Shown: in pieces, positions 32,504-38,776 of the stretch | How the letters are laid out: each line of letters opens with the position of its first letter | Position numbering within the stretch: the first letter of the stretch is position 1 | Assembly: GCF_017115095.1 (NCBI RefSeq) | Contig: NZ_JABXKI010000270.1 | Span: forward strand, 1 to 38,776 | Direction of reading: 5' to 3' | DNA: 38,776 nucleotides | Origin: Nostoc sp. NMS4 | Lineage (GTDB): Bacteria > Cyanobacteriota > Cyanobacteriia > Cyanobacteriales > Nostocaceae | Translations under genes and position numbers: made by a program | The notes under the pieces: model-generated | Database searches by the model: none | Seen by the model: the letters and a program-made list of their open reading frames with translations, nothing else | What the model was told of the DNA's origin: nothing

Positions 32504-33967
32504 TTAACAACGCTGCAACTGTGTTAACAACACAACAACTTCATCAATTGCCTGTCGCACAACTGTTGCAGACTGATCCGACTGATTGACAATAATACTA
32601 AAAACTAGCGGCTCATACTTCGGCGCATTCATATATCCAGATAGAGAAACTACACCAGTTAATGTCCCTGTTTTTGCTTCCACAATACCCTCAGCAGGTG
32701 TATCTTGAAAGCGGCCTTTCAAAGTTCCACTTTTACCAGCCACGGGTAAAGATGCGCGATATATATATGCTGCTGGAGTTCTTGCAATTCCCCGCAAAGT
32801 TTGTACAAAAGCTTCTGGTGTTACTAAGTTACGACGTGATAAACCCGAACCATCCACTAAAATATAATTTGCTGGATCGACCCCCAATTTAGTTAAACTT
32901 GCTTTGACAACTTCTAAACCGACATCAGCACTAGTCTGATTTTTCAGTCTGGTTTTTTTCACAGCTAATGCTCTCAGCAATGCTTCAGCATAAAGATTAT
33001 TACTATTTTGAAGAGTTTCCATTAATAATTCTGATAAAGGTGGCGACTCGACAAATGCTATTTCCTGTTGATTCACACCACCATTTACTACTAATGTTTG
33101 TCCCAGGGTAATTTTTTCTGTCGCCAAAGCAGTACGGAAGCGCCGTAAGAAGTAATAATTAGGATCGACTACAGGCAAATCTATTAAAGAGGGTTCGGAA
33201 TTAGTTGTCAGTTGTCCTTGAATTCGTAATCCTGTTCCTGATAATTCGCGGGTAACATTGACATAGCTTGGTTGATTTTGAGGAACCGTTACTGACTGAT
33301 TAATTATCCGCCACTGTTTCGCTTCGCCAGCATCAATCCACACGACTTGTAAAGATTTACCTACAGCCTGTGGTACAAGTTTGAAGCTAAAAATATTTTG
33401 ATTCAGAATAAAGCTGCTGACTGGTGCGCCATCATTTGATTGCACATCTTCCCATTGCCAGGTGGGATTAACAATATCACCTTGAATATAACTATCATCA
33501 GCTATCAATCGCTGAATTTGGGTAATACCTTTCTGTTTTAACTGCTGTGCTAATGTTTGCAGTTGAGTATCACTTAAGCTAGGATCTCCCCTACCGACTA
33601 CACGTAAAACACCATTGCCATTTTGATAAATAGAGGTGCGAATCCGAAAATTAGCACCCAATTCCTGCAATGCAGCTGCTGTTGTCAGCAATTTGAGGTT
33701 AGATGCGGGAGTAAAATATTTCTGAGCATCTCGACTGTAAATAGTTGGTCCCGTTGACAGGGGTTGTATCAAAATTCCCCAGCGCACCCGACTAAATAAG
33801 GGACGATTGATTACAGCATCTATAGCTGTTCCCAGTTGGTTAGAACAAATTGATTTTGTAGCAGTTGTTGGCGCAACAGGGGTTTGGGCTTTAGCTGCTG
33901 GCTGGGTAACACCAATTTGAGTACCCAGAAACAGCAGCATCAAGCTAAGAGAAGTTTTCCTAGTCAT
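32504..33967 (-). CDS. D-alanyl-D-alanine carboxypeptidase/endopeptidase (S13, PBP4-like)
   Basis: A 487-residue penicillin-binding protein that cleaves D-Ala-D-Ala ends and cross-links in the periplasm. A signal peptide ends near residues 27-28 (AKAQ). The catalytic motifs are SNLK (Ser89, Lys92), SNN (322-324) and KTG (432-434, in AKTGTLTGV), with the S13 insertion between the first two. The start is ATG 33967; a TTG one codon earlier is not needed. It leads a two-gene operon with the S66 carboxypeptidase, which acts on the resulting tetrapeptides. Confidence 0.94.
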   Translation of the reverse strand: MTRKTSLSLMLLFLGTQIGVTQPAAKAQTPVAPTTATKSICSNQLGTAIDAVINRPLFSRVRWGILIQPLSTGPTIYSRDAQKYFTPASNLKLLTTAAALQELGANFRIRTSIYQNGNGVLRVVGRGDPSLSDTQLQTLAQQLKQKGITQIQRLIADDSYIQGDIVNPTWQWEDVQSNDGAPVSSFILNQNIFSFKLVPQAVGKSLQVVWIDAGEAKQWRIINQSVTVPQNQPSYVNVTRELSGTGLRIQGQLTTNSEPSLIDLPVVDPNYYFLRRFRTALATEKITLGQTLVVNGGVNQQEIAFVESPPLSELLMETLQNSNNLYAEALLRALAVKKTRLKNQTSADVGLEVVKASLTKLGVDPANYILVDGSGLSRRNLVTPEAFVQTLRGIARTPAAYIYRASLPVAGKSGTLKGRFQDTPAEGIVEAKTGTLTGVVSLSGYMNAPKYEPLVFSIIVNQSDQSATVVRQAIDEVVVLLTQLQRC

Positions 33968-34029
33968 CAAATAGTTATTAAAACTACTTGATGATAATAC
34001 CTTACTTCGACGGGAGTAAATTAATACTC

Positions 34030-34503
34030 TTATTCCTCTTCTTCTTCTTCTTCCTCGTCTTCCTCTTCCCCGAACACTGCGTCTATAAGTTCTTGTGCGC
34101 GTTCGTCTGAAATCTTTAAGGCTTCCTGAAGTTCAGAGATATAATCTTGTTCGCTTTCGGGTACTTCTTCGTCAATCCCTACTACTAAGATAGCTGTGAT
34201 GTATGCAGCTTCACGATAACCTTTATTTGGTAAGGATTCGATGGATTGGGCGATTAAATCTTCCGGTTCTTCTTCTTCAATCAAGCTAACGACTTTTTCG
34301 GTCAATTCTTCAAAGTCTTCTTCAGAGTATTCTTCAAATAAGTCAACCCGACTGAGAAATTCACTTAAAGCATATTCTTCTGTGGAAGAAATACCTTCAC
34401 CATCAGCTGCTGCGGAAAACAATCCAAGGATTGCGATCGCAACTTCTGGTTCTAGAGCAACTGAACTAACACTACGGCCTTTAGGCAACTTGCGTTTAGA
34501 CAT
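34030..34503 (-). CDS. TerB-like acidic protein
   Basis: A 157-residue acidic protein. The core (VAIAILGLFSAAADGEGISS ... AAYITAILVVGIDEEVPESE) resembles the all-helical TerB/tellurite-resistance fold, with a DGEGISSTEE acidic patch that may bind metal. The C-terminus is a run of Glu with one Asp, encoded by a GAA/GAG microsatellite that could change length by slippage. Its role in cyanobacteria is not established; the tellurite label comes only from the fold. It lies 62 bp downstream of no co-directional partner but directly upstream of the S13 gene on the same strand. Confidence 0.65.
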   Translation of the reverse strand: MSKRKLPKGRSVSSVALEPEVAIAILGLFSAAADGEGISSTEEYALSEFLSRVDLFEEYSEEDFEELTEKVVSLIEEEEPEDLIAQSIESLPNKGYREAAYITAILVVGIDEEVPESEQDYISELQEALKISDERAQELIDAVFGEEEDEEEEEEEE

Positions 34504-34826
34504 AATTATCCTCTAAAAGTTACGTGATATTTCAGGAAGTAATACCTTACGGTCTGTAATGCTTCCTCGATTTATGATTCCCAAAATAATGCGGAAATAT
34601 ACATTGGGATAAATCTTTTTTTCATAAAAAATACACAGAGAATATATTCATCTGCGTATAAAAACGGTTAGATTGCCTTGAGCGATGAGGTTTTTAGTAC
34701 TTGTATATACTACGTAGCATAAAGGGATAGGTAGTGAAGATAATTATTATACCAGTGGGTTAAGTAAGATTTAACATCTTAAATTTGAGTCTAAAATAAA
34801 GAATTATTTAGGAGGAATCAATCGTC
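34504..34826. promoter_or_regulatory. Divergent promoter region (TerB-like / Uma2)
   Basis: A 323-bp AT-rich spacer between divergent genes. I see no gene or strong repeat. GGAGG at 34811-34815 is the Uma2 ribosome binding site. Confidence 0.4.
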
Positions 34827-35378
34827 ATGACTGTGATAGTTGCGAAGTGGACGATTGACGAATATCACCGCATGATTGACGCTGGCATTTTGAGCGATCG
34901 CAAAGTTGAACTACTTAAAGGAGAAATTGTCGAAATGTCTCCAGAAGGGGAACCTCACGCTTATAGTAGTGGTGAAGCTGGTGACTATCTAGCAAAGTTA
35001 TTGGCTGGATGCGCTAAAATTCGTCATGCTAAACCAATTACTCTACCCAACAACTCGGAACCCGAACCAGATATTGCCATTGTCCAACTTTTAGGACGCG
35101 AATATCGACAGCATCATCCCTATCCCGAAAATATTTTCTGGTTGATTGAGTACGCTAACTCTAGTTTAGAAAAAGACTTAGAGACAAAAAGCAAAATCTA
35201 TGCAGAAACAGGTATTTTAGAATATTGGGTTGTCAATCTAAAAAGGTTACATCTGATGGTGTTTCGAGAAATATTAGATGGAGAATATGCGACAAAACAG
35301 ACATTAACTGGGGGAATAATTCAACCGCTTGCATTCCCAGATGTTTCTGTTGCAGTGGAACAAATTATTAACAGCTAA
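34827..35378 (+). CDS. Uma2 family (DUF820) putative endonuclease
   Basis: A 183-residue short-type Uma2 protein. KWTIDEYHRMIDAGIL opens it; KVELLKGEIVEMSPEG is the conserved beta pair; SEPEPDIAIV carries the PD Asp; FWLIEYANSSLEKDLETK carries Glu and Lys of the PD-(D/E)XK site, followed by SKIYAETGILEYWVVNL. All core motifs are present. ATG 34827 has GGAGG upstream. It is the fourth Uma2 locus in the window and is not a recent copy of the others. A 104-bp dispersed repeat begins four bases after its stop. Confidence 0.88.
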   Translation: MTVIVAKWTIDEYHRMIDAGILSDRKVELLKGEIVEMSPEGEPHAYSSGEAGDYLAKLLAGCAKIRHAKPITLPNNSEPEPDIAIVQLLGREYRQHHPYPENIFWLIEYANSSLEKDLETKSKIYAETGILEYWVVNLKRLHLMVFREILDGEYATKQTLTGGIIQPLAFPDVSVAVEQIINS

Positions 35379-35381
35379 GAT

Positions 35382-35485
35382 ACAGCAGAATTCAGAAATC
35401 AGAATTCAGAATTCAGGAGTAAAACACGGTTTATAGCTGCCTTTGGGACTTAGCTTGTGTACCTCACCAACTTTAAATCTGCTGT
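35382..35485. repeat. Dispersed repeat, copy 2, with ACAGCAGA/TCTGCTGT ends
   Basis: A 104-bp unit bounded by a perfect eight-base inverted repeat ACAGCAGA (35382-35389) and TCTGCTGT (35478-35485). The interior matches copy 1 at 22946-23042 at both ends and differs in the centre. It lies directly behind the Uma2 stop. Confidence 0.75.
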
Positions 35486-35552
35486 AATTTACAGTCTTTT
35501 TTATGCAGAGACACGATTTTACTCGCATCTCTACAACTTATTTTCATGAGTT

Positions 35553-36299
35553 TTATTCTGCGTTCACAAATTCCAAATATCCATTGCTAAGTTCTTTAAC
35601 TGCCAAATCATAAAATTGCTTACCATGTTCTGGCGTGGCTAAAGCCGGATTTGATCCCATACGTCCATCTGGATAACGCACTCGAAAGTCAGCTGCACCA
35701 TAAATCTTGTGTCCGCTTGCAACTTCTAATGAAAGGGGTGCTTGCTTAATCGCCTCTGGATAAACGTATTGAGTCAGGGCTACTTCACTTGGCGTTGCAT
35801 GAGAACCTTCTTGATCCCCATATAATTCTTTAGCTAGTTTATATACAGAACCGCACATAAACCAGTTTGCCACTTGACATTGCACCTGTTGAGCATTACC
35901 AATCTGCAAATCTTCTAAATGAGCGTAAGTTTCTGAAAAAGCAGCTTTGAGGGTAGCGATATTCCCACCATGTCCGTTAATAAAGTAGAACTTGCTAAAA
36001 CCAGCTTTGGCTAAACAAGTTACATAATCTCGCACTACTTGAATTAAAGTGCTGGGACGCAGACTGATTGAGCCAGGAAAAGCGGTATGGTGTAGTGCCA
36101 TGCCCACATTGATTGTAGGGCCGACGATCGCTTGAGTTGCATCACCCACACCACGAGCGATCGCTTCTGCACAAATAGCATCAGTGCCAATTAATCCCGT
36201 TGGCCCATGTTGTTCTGTGGAACCAATAGGGAAAATAATCCCCTTTGACTGCTGTAAATAAGCTTCGACTTCTTGCCAAGTACTTAAATGCAGTAACAT
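35553..36299 (-). CDS. Creatininase family protein
   Basis: A 248-residue metal-dependent amidohydrolase of the creatininase/MftE fold. Metal ligands are Glu29 and His31 in STEQHG, Asp40 in GTDAIC and His110 in NGHGGN; EGSHATPSE is also conserved. Family reactions include creatinine and formamide hydrolysis, and the true substrate in cyanobacteria is not known. Length is normal and the frame is clean. It is separated from the upstream cupin gene by 205 bp that includes a hairpin, so joint transcription is unsure. Confidence 0.88.
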   Translation of the reverse strand: MLLHLSTWQEVEAYLQQSKGIIFPIGSTEQHGPTGLIGTDAICAEAIARGVGDATQAIVGPTINVGMALHHTAFPGSISLRPSTLIQVVRDYVTCLAKAGFSKFYFINGHGGNIATLKAAFSETYAHLEDLQIGNAQQVQCQVANWFMCGSVYKLAKELYGDQEGSHATPSEVALTQYVYPEAIKQAPLSLEVASGHKIYGAADFRVRYPDGRMGSNPALATPEHGKQFYDLAVKELSNGYLEFVNAE

Positions 36300-36409
36300 T
36301 GTTAATGATTTTCCTCAATAAAATTGCGGTGGAAGAAAACCTTTTTCTGGTAAACTCCCAATAATATGATTATGAACTCTCTGGATTTTTTGCGCTGCGA
36401 TCGCACAAT

Positions 36410-36439
36410 ATCCCCGACTTCGTAAAAGTTGCCGGGGAT
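36410..36439. repeat. ATCCCCG/CGGGGAT hairpin
   Basis: ATCCCCGACTT (36410-36420) pairs with AAGTTGCCGGGGAT (36426-36439) with a three-base bulge. It lies between the cupin and creatininase genes. Possibly a transcription stop or dispersed palindrome; there is no T-run on the minus strand. Confidence 0.5.
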
Positions 36440-36504
36440 CTTTGTTTACTGCCAAACTTGCAGAGAATTAGACTATCTATTTCTATTTTGAATAATCATT
36501 TTGA

Positions 36505-36777
36505 CTAATCAAAGTAATAATGCTTCTTTACGTACCTTAGAATTTCCCATGTGCAGGACATACCAGGAGGGAAAATCACTAAATCGCCCTGGCCCATTTG
36601 CACTGGTTGTCCGCCATTAGGAGTAACAATTACGTCACCTTCCAAAAAATAGCAAGTTTCTTGAGAATCATAAGTCCAAGGGAATTTTGAAACTTCCTTT
36701 TTCCAAATTTCCCATTTAAATACACCTAATTCATTGAGATACTCTTGTCTGGGCTGATGCTCAATTTTAATTTCCAT
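36505..36777 (-). CDS. Small cupin domain protein (DUF861-like)
   Basis: A 90-residue single cupin. The pattern WKKEVSKFPWTYDSQETCYF, LEGDVIVTPNGGQPVQMGQG and DLVIFPPGMSCTWEI fits the cupin_3 (DUF861) group, which lacks most metal-binding His residues of classical cupins. It is likely a small beta-barrel binding or isomerase protein; the ligand is unknown. No signal peptide. It follows the Mo-nitrogenase-like gene by 22 bp on the same strand, so the two are probably one operon. Confidence 0.85.
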   Translation of the reverse strand: MEIKIEHQPRQEYLNELGVFKWEIWKKEVSKFPWTYDSQETCYFLEGDVIVTPNGGQPVQMGQGDLVIFPPGMSCTWEILRYVKKHYYFD

Positions 36778-36799
36778 ATTGTGTTTTATCTAGTTATAT

Positions 36800-37159
36800 T
36801 CAGCAGTAAGATTGAATATCTTCTCCACACTGATCTACTAGATAACACAAAGCGCGAAAACGCAAGTAGACAAGTTCGTTATAAAGCGGATTCAGTTTGC
36901 ACATTGGCGGAATATGGGCTATTTTGCGACCAAAAAGCATGATATCACGCTCGAATGGACACTGGGCAGGAATTAGTTTAGCAATAAATTTGGCTAATTT
37001 CCGATTCTGAATCTCAACTTTATCGAGCCATTGACGTAATGGTTGCAGTAAATCTAGTTTAGGTTGAACAAATTGCTTTTCACTACCTGTTTGATTCTTG
37101 TCTTCTAAAGGTTTAATAAAAGCAGACAGAAAAATACGCTGATTCTGTGTTTTAAGCAT
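36800..37159 (-). CDS. Mo-dependent nitrogenase C-terminal domain family protein
   Basis: A 119-residue protein containing PLRQWLDKVEIQNRKLAKFI, LIPAQCPFERDIMLFGR and HIPPMCKLNPLYNELVYLRF, ending in CYLVDQCGEDIQSYC. This is the cyanobacterial family named Mo-dependent nitrogenase C-terminal after a fusion, but it is not a nitrogenase subunit and has no known reaction. Six Cys residues, including two in the last ten residues, are notable. ATG 37159 gives MLKTQNQRIF; a TTG at 37171 is less likely. It is followed closely by the cupin gene. Confidence 0.8.
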   Translation of the reverse strand: MLKTQNQRIFLSAFIKPLEDKNQTGSEKQFVQPKLDLLQPLRQWLDKVEIQNRKLAKFIAKLIPAQCPFERDIMLFGRKIAHIPPMCKLNPLYNELVYLRFRALCYLVDQCGEDIQSYC

Positions 37160-37171
37160 AGTTTTAGGCAA

Positions 37172-37849
37172 GGTTTTCCTTGTGTAGATGAACTATTTGC
37201 CGATTGAGAATATCATCATGTAATATGTTTGGTCAATTTGCACTGTGCTTGTAGATTAAGAAGCAAAGTAAGCATAATGCAAACAAATTTACATACATCT
37301 TTGGGAAGGGAAATGGTTTAACTAATTGTTATTTAAACCCACCAAATCACGAAGAACTGTCCCGTTAAATACAAAATAACAAAGAAAATATAAAAATGGC
37401 ATTTCTTTAACTTATGGATTTTTAATCTTAAAGATAGCAATCTTATATATTAAATATAAATGCCTGGTTCGGAAACTGACTAGTATCTAGAGATGTAGTT
37501 TATGGCACACAAACACAGTCTTGTTCTGACCCCATATACATTTCGCTAGGATTAGCCCCTAATATCTCTCGATTTTAGGGTATTGAATATCCATAATTTT
37601 GTCTGATATACTACACAAGCTAACCTAGAAATTATCTAATAAGTAGCAATAAATCCTTTGATAAGTCAAAACTAATATTAGGAATAATACAAGGGCAAGG
37701 GGCACTTGTACTGAGCAATTCTACAGACTAACTGTGAGATTTTACCGTTGGCGTGGTTACAGAGCTTAGTCTAAATGTAGCCTCTTGTAAAGAAGTATTG
37801 GTTATTTTCCCTACTCCCCGATTATGAAAAACTTATTATTTAAAATATC
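37172..37849. other. Long AT-rich spacer, no gene found
   Basis: About 0.68 kb without a supported reading frame or a strong repeat. It may hold the promoter for the Mo-nitrogenase-like gene near 37160-37260. The middle has only weak self-complementarity. Confidence 0.5.
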
Positions 37850-38740
37850 TTAATCCAGTATTAGCCTGATATTTTTCTGAATATTAGTACTTTGAGGGCT
37901 AGGCTGTGGATTGACAGGCACTGTTTGAGGTGGCGGTGCAGAGACTACAGTCGGTTGAGTCAAGAGGGGTTGCGTCGGTGGAATTGGATTTGCTATGCTC
38001 TGTAAAGCATCCAGCATTGCTCTGGCTGTAAAGTAGCGATCGCGCGGATGATAAGCGATCGCCCGATCGATTATTCTTGCCATAATTGGGCTAACATCAG
38101 TGGCATACTGTCGCCAGACAATTTCACCCGTTTGGGAATCGGTTTCTAGTTGTTGCGCCTGTTTACCAGTCAGCAAATAAATTACCGTCATTCCTAAACT
38201 GTATAAATCACTAGAATAAACTGGTCTACCTGCGGCTTGTTCGCTCGGCATATAGCCAGGTGTACCAATCACAATCGAACTGGTAGGATTGCCTTGAGAA
38301 TTTACTACTGTTCCCATTGACTCCCGCACAGCACCAAAATCAATAAGCACTGGTTTACCATCCCGATGACGCACAATAATGTTATCCGGCTTAATATCAC
38401 GGTGAACGATATGCTTAGAGTGAACGTAATCCAGGACAGGTAATAAATTCATGAATAATTCCTGAACAGCGCCTTCACTAAATAGCCCCTGGATCTGGAC
38501 TTTTCCAGTTAAAGTATCGCCTTCCACCCATTCTTGAACTAAGTAAAATTGTCCACCTGAACAGAAGTAGGCATATAATGCCGGAATTTGGTCATTTGCG
38601 CCGCCAAGTTCTTCTAAAATAGCTGCTTCGCGTTGAAACCTCTCTTGCACTAACTGGTAAATTTGGGGATTGTTGTGAATAGGTCTTAGCTGTTTAACCA
38701 CACAAGGGCGCTTTGAAGGCATATAGCCCATATTCCGCAC
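37850..38740 (-). CDS. Serine/threonine protein kinase, N-terminally truncated
   Basis: A 296-residue Hanks-type kinase fragment. Present are VVKQ with the ATP-phosphate Lys16, HRDIKPDN (113-120), DFG (134-136), GTPGYMPSEQA and the C-lobe, followed by a Pro-rich tail (about 252-296). Relatives begin with a zinc-ribbon and the glycine-rich loop (GQGGFG-type) before PSKRPCVVKQLRP; here neither exists. An in-frame TAG lies at 38762-38764, so the loop cannot be upstream in this frame. GTG 38740, ATG 38731 or ATG 38722 could start it. It is probably inactive or a pseudogene, unless the N-terminus lies off-window in another frame. Confidence 0.8.
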   Translation of the reverse strand: MRNMGYMPSKRPCVVKQLRPIHNNPQIYQLVQERFQREAAILEELGGANDQIPALYAYFCSGGQFYLVQEWVEGDTLTGKVQIQGLFSEGAVQELFMNLLPVLDYVHSKHIVHRDIKPDNIIVRHRDGKPVLIDFGAVRESMGTVVNSQGNPTSSIVIGTPGYMPSEQAAGRPVYSSDLYSLGMTVIYLLTGKQAQQLETDSQTGEIVWRQYATDVSPIMARIIDRAIAYHPRDRYFTARAMLDALQSIANPIPPTQPLLTQPTVVSAPPPQTVPVNPQPSPQSTNIQKNIRLILD

Positions 38741-38776
38741 TTCAGAATGTAGTATAAAATGCTATATAATTCCTCT

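Noticed and set aside
36800..37159. A nitrogenase structural subunit
   Set aside because: The family name comes from a domain fusion; the protein has no FeMo-cofactor or P-cluster motifs and is only 119 residues.

Overview
The window is chromosomal DNA from a filamentous, probably heterocyst-forming cyanobacterium of the Nostoc/Anabaena type. The evidence is cytochrome b6f genes (petC, petA), a Cph1-type phytochrome, type IV pilus genes, Uma2/DUF820 genes in several copies, frequent GCGATCGC (HIP1) octamers, and intergenic tandem heptamers of the CTCCTAA / TCATTGG kind known from heterocystous genomes. The species cannot be named from the sequence alone.

Layout. 1-1677 (-): 5' part of a phytochrome histidine kinase that runs off the left edge. 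1804-4116: DUF3067 gene divergent from petC-petA, which ends in a clear terminator. 4117-6537: a MITE-like palindrome, a PrlF/YhaV-type toxin-antitoxin pair, a Uma2 gene, and an overlapping DUF6888-DUF6887 pair whose first gene appears to start at ATT. 6594-8183 (-): GH57 alpha-glucan branching enzyme. 8184-10310: a decayed region with one intact Uma2 gene, one frameshifted Uma2 gene and a probable third Uma2 tail. 10311-17126 (-): chaperone cluster grpE-dnaK-(hicAB)-dnaJ-tusA-like-rsgA; between dnaK and dnaJ sits a HicAB module whose hicA is frameshifted while hicB is intact. 17526-22229 (+): pilB-pilT-pilC, the type IV pilus motor and platform genes. 22377-24661: an unknown protein and a PlsC-like acyltransferase. 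24723-31091: a lone sugar-binding lipoprotein, two glycosyltransferases and three methyltransferases, an accessory set probably for cell-surface glycans. 31092-31571: relic of an IS200/IS605-type element with the last codons of tnpB. 31572-33967 (-): two peptidoglycan peptidases (S13 and S66). 34030-38740: a TerB-like acidic protein, Uma2, creatininase-family amidohydrolase, a small cupin, a Mo-nitrogenase C-terminal-like protein, a 0.68-kb empty stretch, and a Ser/Thr kinase lacking its glycine-rich loop.

How the parts work together. PetC and PetA are the two electron-carrying lumen-side subunits of cytochrome b6f. GrpE, DnaK and DnaJ form one chaperone cycle, followed in an overlapping series by a TusA-like protein and the ribosome-maturation GTPase RsgA. 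PilB (extension), PilT (retraction) and PilC (inner-membrane platform) drive type IV pili. The S13 and S66 peptidases both trim peptidoglycan peptides.

The most notable signal is repeat invasion and gene decay. Intergenic-type repeats appear to have entered two reading frames in frame (a Uma2 gene and rsgA). Two other genes are broken by apparent single-base deletions. Spacers carry modular repeats built in the same order at three places, and several MITE-like units lie directly behind genes. No convincing tRNA, rRNA, CRISPR array or prophage was seen.
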